From NCBI GenBank assembly GCA_003211235.1, contig QCTG01000002.1, forward strand, positions 23,254-87,253: 64,000 nucleotides of DNA, written 5' to 3'. The notes below the pieces were generated by a model, which saw nothing but the letters and a program-made list of their open reading frames with translations, had not been told where the DNA came from and searched no databases. This DNA is from Synechococcus sp. AG-673-B04 (GTDB lineage: Bacteria; Cyanobacteriota; Cyanobacteriia; PCC-6307; Cyanobiaceae). This document shows positions 18,164 to 26,855 of the stretch, piece after piece. The position numbers and the translations under genes are program-made. How positions within the stretch are numbered: position 1 is the stretch's first letter; every line of letters starts with the position of its first letter.

Positions 18164-19059
18164 TTCGCTGGAGCTGGTCCCCAATAGGGCTGGACGAACA
18201 GATCCAGGCGTTGGCGGGTTTCCAGCGGCACCTGGTCCGGGGGTGTGATCAGCGCCTGTGCCAGAGCCTGATGGGCTTCGGAGGCCGGCCGATCCAAACC
18301 GATCTGACGCATCAGTTCATTCAAGATCGGTTCGGTGGCTTTGGCATTGGCCTGCAGATTGCCGATCACCATCTCAACGCTCACCGCCTCATGCTCGCTG
18401 TGCCAGCAGTCGAAGTCGGTGACCATGCTCAGCGAGGCATAGGCCAGTTCCGCCTCACGCGCCAGCCGAGATTCGGTGTGGTTGGTCATCCCGATCACCG
18501 AGCATCCCCAGCTTCTGTAAAGCTCGCTCTCCGCACGGGTGGAGAAGGCAGGTCCCTCCATGCAGAGGTAGGTCCCACCACGGTGGAGCTTATGGTCGCT
18601 TGGAATCTCCGCCTCCGCCGCATTCGCCAGCAGGGCACTCAGTTCTGGGCAGAAGGGATGCGCCAGGCTGACGTGGGCAACACACCCTTCGCCGAAAAAT
18701 GACTGCGGCCGCTGATGGGTGCGATCGATGAACTGCGAAGGAACCACCATGTCCCTCGGTCGCAGATGCTCCTGGAGAGATCCCACGGCCGAGACCGAGA
18801 TCAGCCAGCGAACTCCCAGCTTTCGCATGGCCCAGATATTGGCTCGGTAGGGGACCTCACTGGGAAGCAGGTGATGATGGCATCCGTGCCGAGCCAGAAA
18901 AACGGTTTCAACGCCTTCAAGCGTTCCGACACGTAAAGCATCCGATGGGCTGCCGAAGGGTGTTTCGAGCCTGATTTCCTTGGCCTGCTTGAGTCCTGGC
19001 ATTCCATAAAGTCCGCTGCCGCCAATCACACCGACGCGGGCTTGGGATAGGTCGGGCAT
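18160..19059 (-). CDS. mtnP: S-methyl-5'-thioadenosine phosphorylase
   Basis: This 299-residue purine nucleoside phosphorylase-family enzyme converts 5'-methylthioadenosine plus phosphate to adenine and methylthioribose-1-phosphate (methionine salvage). It shows [32 protein letters not shown] (in two parts: [14 protein letters not shown] and EVPYRAN), [13 protein letters not shown] and the MTAP-type GMTNHTES. The SCM/ACM purine-binding positions favour MTA over other purine nucleosides. The ATG at 19059 ([14 protein letters not shown]) is the natural start. A 40-bp divergent gap separates it from the cyclophilin gene. Confidence 0.92.
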   Translation of the reverse strand: MPDLSQARVGVIGGSGLYGMPGLKQAKEIRLETPFGSPSDALRVGTLEGVETVFLARHGCHHHLLPSEVPYRANIWAMRKLGVRWLISVSAVGSLQEHLRPRDMVVPSQFIDRTHQRPQSFFGEGCVAHVSLAHPFCPELSALLANAAEAEIPSDHKLHRGGTYLCMEGPAFSTRAESELYRSWGCSVIGMTNHTESRLAREAELAYASLSMVTDFDCWHSEHEAVSVEMVIGNLQANAKATEPILNELMRQIGLDRPASEAHQALAQALITPPDQVPLETRQRLDLFVQPYWGPAPAN

Positions 19060-19099
19060 ACGCGGTGTCTCTTTACACTCCAATTTTGCTCGCGCCACC

Positions 19100-19543
19100 A
19101 TGACCAAGGCCCTGATGGATACCGAAGCAGGCCTGATCGAGCTCGAGCTGTTCGAGACCGATGCACCAAAGACGGTCGCCAATTTTGTGAAGCTTGCGAA
19201 GGATGGCTTCTATGACGGTCTTGCCTTTCATCGTGTGATTCCTGGCTTCATGGCTCAGGGCGGTTGCCCCAACAGTCGTGAGGGTGCCCGCGGAATGGCT
19301 GGCACTGGAGGCCCGGGCTACGAGATCGATTGTGAGATCAATACCCAGAAGCACCAAGCTGGAACGCTTGCGATGGCGCATGCCGGCCGCAACACCGGCG
19401 GATCGCAGTTCTACATCTGCTACGAGGCTCAGCCCCACCTCGATGGCGTGCACACCGTTTTCGGGCTCACCGGAAATATGGACGTCGTGCTGAAGCTGAC
19501 CAATGGTTCTCGCATCAACAAAGTGACAGTTAAGGAAGGCTGA
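19100..19543 (+). CDS. ppiB: Peptidyl-prolyl cis-trans isomerase (cyclophilin)
   Basis: This 147-residue cytosolic cyclophilin catalyses proline isomerisation during protein folding. The active-site segments are clear: [26 protein letters not shown], and [13 protein letters not shown], where the usual tryptophan of human CypA is replaced by His, as in many bacterial forms. There is no signal peptide. Start ATG at 19100. Its TGA stop abuts the ribBA stop on the opposite strand (TGATCA at 19541-19546), with no spacer. Confidence 0.93.
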   Translation: MTKALMDTEAGLIELELFETDAPKTVANFVKLAKDGFYDGLAFHRVIPGFMAQGGCPNSREGARGMAGTGGPGYEIDCEINTQKHQAGTLAMAHAGRNTGGSQFYICYEAQPHLDGVHTVFGLTGNMDVVLKLTNGSRINKVTVKEG

Positions 19544-21175
19544 TCAGCTCCGTTTCCAGTGCAGCAGTGAGGGGCCGTTTTCCAACAACCCGTCACTGCT
19601 GCTGTTCAGCAGATCTTTGAGCTGACGTTCGACCCTCTCCAGCGTCTGGGGCGGATGAAGTGCCATGCGTTCGGTCGGCACTCGCATCAACCCGACCCGT
19701 TCTGTTGCTGCCATAGCAGCGATCTTGCGAATCATTCCTGAAGCGTCCCTGGCGTCAGGGGAGAGCTTCCAGACGAACTGAGGCCGATCCCACAGCGCCA
19801 GCAGCCGCGGTTCATGCAGTGCTTCAAGACTGAAACCACTGGCCTGGGCGATGGCTTCAACCTCGATCCGCACGGTGGACCAGTTCTCAGGGCCAACATT
19901 CACTGCGAGTGCCAGAACCATGCACGGGTTTTCGGACTCAAACAAGTGACCGAGTTTTTCCCGCTTTGTTTCCAGATAACTCGCGTTGTGGGCGCTAGGG
20001 TCCATCACCAGGGGGACCCGTTCCTCCACGTTCAGTCCATAACCGCCAAGCCCTGCGATTTTGCGAGGGTTATTGGTTAAGAGCCTGAGGCGGTGAATGC
20101 CGAGATCCGACAGGATTTGCGCGCCAACGCCGTAATTGCGTAGATCGGCAGGAAAGCCAAGCCGTTCATTGGCTTCAACCGTGTCCAGCCCCGCCTCCTG
20201 AAGGCTGTAGGCCTTCATTTTATTGATGAGTCCGATCCCGCGGCCCTCCTGGCGCAGGTAAACAACAACGCCTTCCCCCTCTGTTTCGATCTGACGCAGC
20301 GCGGCTTCCAGCTGAGGGCGACAGTCGCAACGCAGGGATCCGAAAGCATCACCGGTGAGGCATTCGGAATGCATCCGCACCAGCACCGGCTCGGTCAACG
20401 CATTGGGATCACCTTTGATGATCGCGAGATGCTCGCTGCCATCAAGTTCGTTCTGGTAGCCCACCATTTTGAAGGTGCCGAACTGGCTGGGTAGATCCGC
20501 CTGAGCCTTTCGTTTCACGAACCGCTCATTGTCCAGCCTGTAGCTGATCAAATCCGCAATGCTGATCAGCTTGAGACCCCAGCGATCGGCGTAGGCCCTC
20601 AGTTCCGGCAGGCGGGCCATGGACCCATCCTGGTTCTGGATTTCGCAAATTACGCCGGAGGGGGTGAGACCCGCCAACTGGGACAGGTCGACGGCTGCCT
20701 CGGTGTGACCAGCGCGTTTCAGAACGCCGCCTGGCTTTGCGCGCAGCGGAAAGATATGCCCAGGTCGACGCAGCTCCGCGGGGCGGGTGGCTGGATTGAG
20801 GGCGACCTGAATGGTGGCGGCACGGTCTTCAGCGGAAATGCCGGTGGTTACACCGTGTTCAATGCCAGCGTCGATGCTCACCGTGAAGGCGGTTTCATTG
20901 GCATCGGTGTTGCGATCGACCATCAACGGAAGATCGAGTTCATCAAGCCGCTGGCCCTCCATCGCCAGACAAATCAATCCACGCGCCTCGGTGGCCATGA
21001 AGTTGATGGCTTCAGGCGTAGCGAACTGGGCCGCGCAGATCAGATCTCCTTCATTTTCCCGTTGCTCGTCATCCACCACAACGATGCAGGCACCATTGCG
21101 AATGTCCGCCAATGCATCAGCGATGGAATCGAAGCGGATCGGCTTTTCCGATCGGGGCGCAGCGATGGAGTCCAG
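19544..21175 (-). CDS. ribBA: Bifunctional DHBP synthase / GTP cyclohydrolase II
   Basis: This fusion enzyme starts riboflavin synthesis from ribulose-5-phosphate and GTP. The RibB half carries [24 protein letters not shown] and the HTEAAVDL substrate site. The RibA half carries [20 protein letters not shown] (zinc ligands C-H/C-C region) and [16 protein letters not shown]-terminal tail of about 100 residues follows RibA. Conserved N-terminal sequence ([11 protein letters not shown]) extends upstream of the first usual start codon, TTG at 21112. The only plausible initiator covering it is CTG at 21175, because no ATG, GTG or TTG occurs between the in-frame stop and 21112. The 5' boundary is therefore uncertain. 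Confidence 0.9.
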   Translation of the reverse strand: MDSIAAPRSEKPIRFDSIADALADIRNGACIVVVDDEQRENEGDLICAAQFATPEAINFMATEARGLICLAMEGQRLDELDLPLMVDRNTDANETAFTVSIDAGIEHGVTTGISAEDRAATIQVALNPATRPAELRRPGHIFPLRAKPGGVLKRAGHTEAAVDLSQLAGLTPSGVICEIQNQDGSMARLPELRAYADRWGLKLISIADLISYRLDNERFVKRKAQADLPSQFGTFKMVGYQNELDGSEHLAIIKGDPNALTEPVLVRMHSECLTGDAFGSLRCDCRPQLEAALRQIETEGEGVVVYLRQEGRGIGLINKMKAYSLQEAGLDTVEANERLGFPADLRNYGVGAQILSDLGIHRLRLLTNNPRKIAGLGGYGLNVEERVPLVMDPSAHNASYLETKREKLGHLFESENPCMVLALAVNVGPENWSTVRIEVEAIAQASGFSLEALHEPRLLALWDRPQFVWKLSPDARDASGMIRKIAAMAATERVGLMRVPTERMALHPPQTLERVERQLKDLLNSSSDGLLENGPSLLHWKRS

Positions 21176-21185
21176 AGTCCCGATT

Positions 21186-21204
21186 CTTAATGATTATCTT
21201 CATT
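21186..21204 (-). promoter_or_regulatory. Fur-box-like element between ribBA and argC
   Basis: The minus-strand sequence AATGAAGATAATCATTAAG matches the Fur consensus GATAATGATAATCATTATC at 14 of 19 positions, including the contiguous GATAATCATTA. It lies 11 bp upstream of the proposed CTG start of ribBA. The core TTAATGATT occurs twice (plus strand 21187-21195 and 21206-21214), exactly 19 bp apart. The hexamer GATAAT could also serve as a -10 element. Confidence 0.45.
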
Positions 21205-21283
21205 ATTAATGATTGCCATCTGTACGATCGAGCGTTGGTAGTTGGTATCGATGGCGGGTAGCAAATGGTCTGCGGTGGAGGGC

Positions 21284-22357
21284 ATGGCAGCTGCTACTGC
21301 TTCCCGGGTTGCCGTCATCGGTGCCTCCGGGTACGGGGGGCTCCAGACCATTCGCCTGCTCCAAGGGCATCCCTCTCTCTCCGTCTCATTTCTGGGTGGT
21401 GAGCGCAGCGCCGGGCAACGCTGGAGTTCGGTGTGCTCCTTTCTGCCGCTTCCGGATGATCCGCGCATTGAATCCGCCGATCCTGACCGCATCGCAGAGG
21501 CGGCCGATTTCGCTGTTCTCAGCCTTCCCAATGGTCTGGCCTGTCAGATGGCTCCCCAGCTCATTGAGCGGGGGGTCCGGGTTGTCGATCTGTCAGCTGA
21601 CTTCCGTTATCGCTCTTTAGACCAGTGGAAACAGGTCTATGCCCAGGAGGCCAAGGGCCTTCAGCGCAACGATGCAGATCTCTGTCGCAGTGCCGTCTAC
21701 GGCCTTCCTGAATGGCATGGTCCCGCCATCGCTGAGGCATCCCTGGTGGCTGCTCCGGGCTGTTTTCCCACAGCCAGCCTGCTGCCGCTGCTTCCGTTCC
21801 TAAAACAGGGCCTGATCGATACCGATGGAATTGTCATCGACGCCAAGACCGGCACCTCCGGCGGCGGGAGGGTTCCGAAGGAGGCGATGTTGCTGGCAGA
21901 GGCCTCGGAGTCAATCGCTCCCTACGGCGTGATTGGCCATCGCCACACGTCCGAGATTGAACAGATGGCCCAGGACGTGGCCGGTCAGGAGATTCAGCTT
22001 CAATTCACACCGCATCTGGTGCCGATGGTGCGGGGTTTGTTGTCGACCGTTTATGCCCGGCTACGCGACCCAGGTCTGACGGCGGAGGACTGCACCACGG
22101 TTCTTGAGGCCGTGTATCGGCATCATCCCTGTGTTTCGGTGCTTCCGGTCGGGACGTATCCCGCCACCAAATGGGCTCGAAATAGCAACCGGGCTTTGCT
22201 TTCTGTTCAGGTGGACACCCGCACCGGCCGGCTCATCTTGATGAGTGCCATCGACAATCTGATTAAGGGTCAGGCCGGGCAAGGGCTTCAGTGCCTCAAC
22301 CTGATGGCAGGACTGCCATCGGAAACCGGGCTACCCCAACAGGGGTTCTATCCCTGA
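21284..22357 (+). CDS. argC: N-acetyl-gamma-glutamyl-phosphate reductase
   Basis: This 357-residue NADPH-dependent enzyme makes N-acetylglutamate semialdehyde, the third step of arginine synthesis. It has the nucleotide-binding VAVIGASGYGGLQTIRLL segment, the catalytic Cys160 in AAPGCFPTA, and HRHTSEIEQ. The ATG at 21284 is chosen because GGAGG lies directly upstream and the protein then begins just before the Rossmann strand. An upstream ATG at 21251 adds 11 non-conserved residues. The last 10 bp overlap the 3' end of purN on the opposite strand. Confidence 0.93.
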   Translation: MAAATASRVAVIGASGYGGLQTIRLLQGHPSLSVSFLGGERSAGQRWSSVCSFLPLPDDPRIESADPDRIAEAADFAVLSLPNGLACQMAPQLIERGVRVVDLSADFRYRSLDQWKQVYAQEAKGLQRNDADLCRSAVYGLPEWHGPAIAEASLVAAPGCFPTASLLPLLPFLKQGLIDTDGIVIDAKTGTSGGGRVPKEAMLLAEASESIAPYGVIGHRHTSEIEQMAQDVAGQEIQLQFTPHLVPMVRGLLSTVYARLRDPGLTAEDCTTVLEAVYRHHPCVSVLPVGTYPATKWARNSNRALLSVQVDTRTGRLILMSAIDNLIKGQAGQGLQCLNLMAGLPSETGLPQQGFYP

Positions 22358-22983
22358 CGCCAGACCGGAATCATCGCGTTGATCGCTTCCGGCAGAAGGC
22401 GATGTTCCGCTTGATGAACCCTCTCCGATAGGGATGCGTGAGTGTCACTCTCCTCCACAGGTACAGCGGCCTGGGCAAGGATCGGACCCCCATCCAGCTC
22501 AGCGGTCACCAAATGCACGCTGCACCCGGTGATCTTCACTCCGGCAGCCAGTGCCTGACCGATTCCATCGAGACCCTTGAAGCTCGGCAACAAGGATGGG
22601 TGAATGTTCACCAGTCGATCGGCAAAACCGTTGATCAGCACGGGTGTGACGATCCGCATCCAGCCCGCCATCACAATCGCCTCAACGGCAGCGGATCGAA
22701 AGCAGTCCACCAAGGCCTGATCGAGACGCTCGCGCTCCATCAGGACCCGGTGATCCAGCACCGTGCATGGAACACCAAGTCGTTGGGCCCGCTGCTGAGC
22801 TCCGCAGCCTGGGTTGTTCACCACCAGCAGCCTGATCTCCGCAGCCAGAGTTCCGGCATCAATCGCCTGAGCCAGCGCCTCGAAATTGCTTCCGTTTCCA
22901 GACGCCATCACGCCGATGCGCAGAGGGGTCTGGTCGGATTGATTCTGCTGGCTAGGGTCTGAAAAAGCGGGCATCCTGCTCAT
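22348..22983 (-). CDS. purN: Phosphoribosylglycinamide formyltransferase
   Basis: This 211-residue GART enzyme formylates GAR with 10-formyl-THF in purine synthesis. It shows IGVMASGNGSNFEAL (phosphate-binding loop), MAGWMRIV, and the catalytic NIHPSLLPSFKG with the downstream SVHLV...DGGPILAQ. Two ATG starts are possible, at 22983 (MSRMPAF) and 22974 (MPAFSD). With the first, the initiation codon overlaps that of the divergent DUF1257 gene (CATG), leaving no intergenic space. Enzymatic identity is not affected by this choice. Confidence 0.92.
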   Translation of the reverse strand: MSRMPAFSDPSQQNQSDQTPLRIGVMASGNGSNFEALAQAIDAGTLAAEIRLLVVNNPGCGAQQRAQRLGVPCTVLDHRVLMERERLDQALVDCFRSAAVEAIVMAGWMRIVTPVLINGFADRLVNIHPSLLPSFKGLDGIGQALAAGVKITGCSVHLVTAELDGGPILAQAAVPVEESDTHASLSERVHQAEHRLLPEAINAMIPVWRQG

Positions 22984-23329
22984 GTCCCATCTGTCTATCC
23001 TGCCCACCGTTTACACCCGTGCGGATCTGCTCGAGGCTTCGCTGCGTGATGAAGGCTTCAACGTTGTCGTTGGCGGATTAATGGCTCGTTTCGGCAGCGA
23101 TCCCTTATTGGTGGATCTGTTGGCCGGGCTCGAAGATTCCCCTTCCCTGGGTTGGATAGTCGGCAGCGACGGAGTTTTAACCATGGTGGGAGATCTGCAG
23201 CGGATCGCGCGGCACCATGGTCTGGAGGGAAGGCTGCAACGGGTTGCCCGGCGTTATGCCCTGCGTTCGGCACTGGATGCTGCTGAACAGTTCACACCCG
23301 GAACTCAGGTGATGCTGGAGCCGTCCTGA
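22982..23329 (+). CDS. DUF1257 (Ycf35-like) protein
   Basis: This 115-residue protein begins MSHLSILPT and contains the spaced features of the DUF1257/Ycf35 family: a hydrophobic LGWIVGSDG strand pair, MVGDLQRIA, and a C-terminal QRVARRYALRSALDAAE helix. Ycf35 is conserved in cyanobacteria and plastids, and its function is unknown. This copy diverges from the canonical sequence, so it may be a paralogue. Its start codon overlaps that of purN on the other strand, and the next gene downstream (M61 protease) starts 13 bp after its stop. Confidence 0.68.
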   Translation: MSHLSILPTVYTRADLLEASLRDEGFNVVVGGLMARFGSDPLLVDLLAGLEDSPSLGWIVGSDGVLTMVGDLQRIARHHGLEGRLQRVARRYALRSALDAAEQFTPGTQVMLEPS

Positions 23330-23342
23330 TGCGTCGGTTCCT

Positions 23343-25028
23343 GTGAACATCAATCTGGACCTGCGTCGGGCGCAGGTCCAGTCGATTCTGGTCAGCCTCG
23401 AGTGGACACCTCTCGTAACGCGTCAGGTTCTGCAGTTCCCGCTGTGGACCCCAGGTTCATACACGGTGCGTGATCCAGCGCAGCACCTCAACAGTCTTGA
23501 GCTTCGATCCTCCGCCGGTGTGCAGCCGCTACAGCGGCTCGCGCCCAACCGCTGGCTGGCTGACCTCCCTGATCTTTCACCGCTGCGCCTCACCTACCAG
23601 CTGGAGGCCAGGGATCTCACAGTGCGGACCGCTTATTTGGATTCCGATTTCGCGTCCCTCAGCCCAGCTGCAGTGGTGATGGAAGTTGAGGGGTTTCGCT
23701 GGGAGCAACACTTCCTGTCCCTGACCATTCCGGATCACTGGACTGGTCACTGCCCTCTGCCATCAAACAACAGCGGCTGGGTCGCGAACGATTTCGATGC
23801 GTTGATCGACAGCCCCATCCACGCAGGGCCTTTCACGGCCAGTTGCTTTGAAGTGCAAGGGCATCGCCATGAACTTCTGCTCATCGGTGAACCACCCCAC
23901 GGTTGGCCAGCAACCTTCCAAGCGGATGTTGAACGGGTGTGCGAAGCCACCTGCCTGTTGATGGACACTCCACCGCCAGCGGGAGATCGCTATCAGCTTG
24001 TAATTCAGATGCTCGACAGCGGCTACGGCGGTTTGGAGCACGATCACAGCTCGGTTCTGCAGTTCAACTGGGCCGGTCTTGCCAAGAAGGATGGCTACCG
24101 ACAACTGCTTCAGCTGGTGGGCCATGAATATCTCCACCAGTGGAATGTTCGGCGACTGCGACCCATCGAATATCGCCCTTATGACTACGGGCGTTCCATC
24201 GTCAGTGAAGGGCTCTGGTTCGCCGAGGGAATCACAAGCTATTTCGATCTGGCCTTGCCGCTGATCGCCGGTTGCAGCGACCGCTCGATGCTGCTCAACG
24301 ATCTCGGGGAGGAGTTTTCACGGGTGTTGATGACCCCCGGTCGACAGCTTCAGTCCCTTTCGGACAGCGCTCAGGAAGCCTGGATCAAGCTCTACAAGTC
24401 CTCGGTGGTTTCGCCTGATAGTCAGGTCAGCTACTACCGCCTGGGAGCAGCCACGGCGTTTTGTCTCGATGTTCGCCTTCGTGCTGTTGGCAGCTCGCTT
24501 GCTGATTTGCTTCGCAGCCTCTGGCAGACCCACGGCAAAAACCATCGCGGCTTCCACCGCCGTGATCTGGCTGCATGGCTGAACCCTTTCGAACCCCAGC
24601 TGGCCATCGATCTCGATCTCTGGCTGGATCAAACCGATTCGTTGCCTCTGCACGACTGCCTAGCCATGATCGGTGCCCGTCTTGATCCAGTACCACTGCG
24701 ACATCCCCACCATGGGCTCACCCTCTCCGACAGCAACGGTCGTGTGGTAGTTCGTCGGGCCGCCTCAGACAGTCCAGCTCGCGCATCAGGTCTGGTTCCC
24801 GGCGATGAATTGATTGCTGTCGACAGTCGCCGACTGCACAGCTCCGAAGATCTTTCTCTCATGTTGAGTATCGACTGTCCCGCAACAATCACCTATGCCC
24901 GTCGTCGTTGCCTCGCCGAGACCCAGTTGATCGCAACTCAGGGCGTTGATCGTTGGACCCTGGGCTTGGAGTCGGGGGCCAGCCCTGAGCAACAGGATCT
25001 GAGAGAGCGATGGTTTCGGTTCCTCTGA
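23343..25028 (+). CDS. M61-family peptidase with PDZ domain
   Basis: This 561-residue metallopeptidase of the M61 glycyl aminopeptidase family has an N-terminal beta domain (FPLWTPGSYTVRD at about 32-44). A catalytic zinc site follows, with GLEHDHSS (230-237), HEYLH (261-265), WNVRRLRP and the third-ligand region GLWFAEGITSYF (E295). The C-terminal PDZ domain (about 465-530, ARASGLVPGDELIAVD) probably binds C-termini or regulates access. No signal peptide is evident, so it is likely cytoplasmic. The GTG at 23343 is the chosen start. An ATG at 23328 closes immediately in another frame. It overlaps the next gene by 19 bp. Confidence 0.87.
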   Translation: MNINLDLRRAQVQSILVSLEWTPLVTRQVLQFPLWTPGSYTVRDPAQHLNSLELRSSAGVQPLQRLAPNRWLADLPDLSPLRLTYQLEARDLTVRTAYLDSDFASLSPAAVVMEVEGFRWEQHFLSLTIPDHWTGHCPLPSNNSGWVANDFDALIDSPIHAGPFTASCFEVQGHRHELLLIGEPPHGWPATFQADVERVCEATCLLMDTPPPAGDRYQLVIQMLDSGYGGLEHDHSSVLQFNWAGLAKKDGYRQLLQLVGHEYLHQWNVRRLRPIEYRPYDYGRSIVSEGLWFAEGITSYFDLALPLIAGCSDRSMLLNDLGEEFSRVLMTPGRQLQSLSDSAQEAWIKLYKSSVVSPDSQVSYYRLGAATAFCLDVRLRAVGSSLADLLRSLWQTHGKNHRGFHRRDLAAWLNPFEPQLAIDLDLWLDQTDSLPLHDCLAMIGARLDPVPLRHPHHGLTLSDSNGRVVVRRAASDSPARASGLVPGDELIAVDSRRLHSSEDLSLMLSIDCPATITYARRRCLAETQLIATQGVDRWTLGLESGASPEQQDLRERWFRFL

Positions 25029-25936
25029 TCCAGCGTCTCGCTGACGCGACCCGTTGCTGGAGACAGCGACCCTCAGTTGTCGTTGTTGCTGTTCTGAGCA
25101 GCTCGTGTCTTCTGGTGCTTGCCGGTTGGACCTTTGTGGATCGACGACTGGATTCGGGGGCTGGAGATCAACCTTCCCTGCTTGATCTCCTGGACAGTGT
25201 TGGTAAAAAGTCTCTCGATGGGCTGAAGGGTTCACCCTCAGCACCGGCTACCAGTGCCCCGCGTTCTCGTTCCTGGACCTCTCCCCTGACGCATCAGTGT
25301 AGAGGGATCAATCCAACAGTTTTAAAGCGTCTGGAGGGATTGCAGAGCCGTTCATCAACCTGGCGGCGTTCGGTGGAGATTCATCCCACCAATTTCGGTG
25401 AACGCGTCCTGCGCGATGCCAAAGGTCGATCACTGGATGCATCGCCTCGGGTGGTGGTTCTGCACGAAACCGTTTATGGCATGACCTCGGCGATCAACAC
25501 CTTCCAGACGCCCCATCCCAGAGATGAGGATCAAGTCAGCTATCACACGCTGATCGGCCTTGACGGCCAGGTGGTCGATCTGGTTCATCCGCTGAAACGA
25601 GCGTATGGAGCAGGCTTTTCTGCTTTTCTTGGGGAATGGGCCGTTACCAACGGTGCGTTGAAAGGAAGCGTGAACAACTTCGCGCTGCATCTCAGTCTCG
25701 AGACACCTTTTGATGGCGAGAACATGCAGTCACGCCATTCCGGATACACCGTTCGTCAGTACGACAGCCTGGCGTTGGTCCTGTCAGGCTGGCTGAACAG
25801 CTTCGATCTCCCAGCAGCGTCGATCACCACCCACCGCCACGTGGATCTGGGTGGTGAACGTTCCGATCCCAGGAGTTTCGACTGGTCAGAGCTGCAACTT
25901 CGTCTTGCAGCTCTGGGAGATCTCTGCCTGAGCTGA
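25010..25936 (+). CDS. N-acetylmuramoyl-L-alanine amidase (Amidase_2), membrane-anchored
   Basis: This 308-residue protein has one N-terminal transmembrane segment (about residues 22-40, VVVVAVLSSSCLLVLAGW). A Ser/Pro-rich linker and an Amidase_2/PGRP-type domain follow. The likely zinc ligands are the His in VVLHETVYG and in THRHVDLG, with YHTLIG between them. It would cleave the amide between MurNAc and the stem peptide at the outer face of the plasma membrane. The gene overlaps the M61 peptidase by 19 bp and converges with a lysozyme-fold protein gene only 6 bp downstream, giving a small wall-hydrolase group. Confidence 0.82.
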   Translation: MVSVPLIQRLADATRCWRQRPSVVVVAVLSSSCLLVLAGWTFVDRRLDSGAGDQPSLLDLLDSVGKKSLDGLKGSPSAPATSAPRSRSWTSPLTHQCRGINPTVLKRLEGLQSRSSTWRRSVEIHPTNFGERVLRDAKGRSLDASPRVVVLHETVYGMTSAINTFQTPHPRDEDQVSYHTLIGLDGQVVDLVHPLKRAYGAGFSAFLGEWAVTNGALKGSVNNFALHLSLETPFDGENMQSRHSGYTVRQYDSLALVLSGWLNSFDLPAASITTHRHVDLGGERSDPRSFDWSELQLRLAALGDLCLS

Positions 25937-25942
25937 GTTCGA

Positions 25943-26740
25943 TCAGATCAGCGTTGTCAGGCGACTGCGTCGACTGCTGTAGATCAAGCCATGCAGAGCA
26001 GGATCCTGCATGTAGCTCAGGACGCGCGTGGGGTAGTCGAGTTTGCCGTTGTGGAGATAGGTCAGCGTTGCGATGGCCTTGGCCTCGTCCATCGACCGAC
26101 TGGCATTGAGCGGCTGATCCGTGCGAAGTCCGAGTTCTCCCTTGAGACGGTGAATTTTGCCAACCAGTACCTCCACGTTGAAGGCCGGATTCAGCAGCTG
26201 GTTGCGGGCCCATCTCACTTGAAGGTCGCTGGGTTGGTCCGGCAGGCGCTGCTGGTGAATTAATTCAGTAATCCCCAGCTGAGCGGGGCCCAGGGTTCGG
26301 ACCAGGCCGGAATGGGCAATGAACGGCAGACCTTCGCCGGGTTTGGAGTGCTGGATCTCATCGAAAAGAATCGCTGTCACCAGCATCGGATTCACCTGTT
26401 GCAGCCTGGACTGGCGAAGGATCACAGGCTTGAGCTGGCGCAATTGGGCCAGGGTGTTGCTCCGGACCGGCTCAATCCGATCCACTCCTCGGGTCACCAG
26501 TTGGGCGAAACGGTGCTGGGGACCGTGGACGCCAAAACGACGCTCGAGCAGCTCCAGTTCATCTGGAGTGAAGTGCAGCGGATCCGTGGTGGACTCAGCT
26601 GCACTGGCTAGATCAATCCCACCTGCGGTGGGATTGTCAGGCAACGCTGACAGTTTTTGATGCTCCGGAGACCGGATCGGGGAGCACAACGCGGCGATGG
26701 CGATGCCCAGTACTGCGCTGCGGCGCAGGAGGTCTGACAT
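25943..26740 (-). CDS. Exported lysozyme-fold/lytic-transglycosylase-like protein
   Basis: This 265-residue protein has a signal peptide (MSDLLRRSAVLGIAIAALCSPI). The rest resembles lysozyme-like lytic transglycosylases: LVTAILFDEIQHS with a candidate catalytic Glu, a GPAQLGITELI segment like the GxMQ motif of SLT enzymes, NPAFNVEVLVGKI, and the TLTYLHNGKLDYPTRVLSYM ending with spaced aromatics. I infer glycan-strand cleavage in the periplasm. The catalytic assignment is not certain because the motif is diverged. Its neighbour is the amidase, in the convergent orientation. Confidence 0.65.
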   Translation of the reverse strand: MSDLLRRSAVLGIAIAALCSPIRSPEHQKLSALPDNPTAGGIDLASAAESTTDPLHFTPDELELLERRFGVHGPQHRFAQLVTRGVDRIEPVRSNTLAQLRQLKPVILRQSRLQQVNPMLVTAILFDEIQHSKPGEGLPFIAHSGLVRTLGPAQLGITELIHQQRLPDQPSDLQVRWARNQLLNPAFNVEVLVGKIHRLKGELGLRTDQPLNASRSMDEAKAIATLTYLHNGKLDYPTRVLSYMQDPALHGLIYSSRRSRLTTLI

Positions 26741-26855
26741 GGAGCTGTGTTGCTGTCCGATGGGAAATCCGACTGAAACTAGCTGTGCTGTCCCATCTGA
26801 CGGGAAAACGTGTCGATCGTCGATACCTTCGAACTAACTGCTGCCGCAGCACCTG

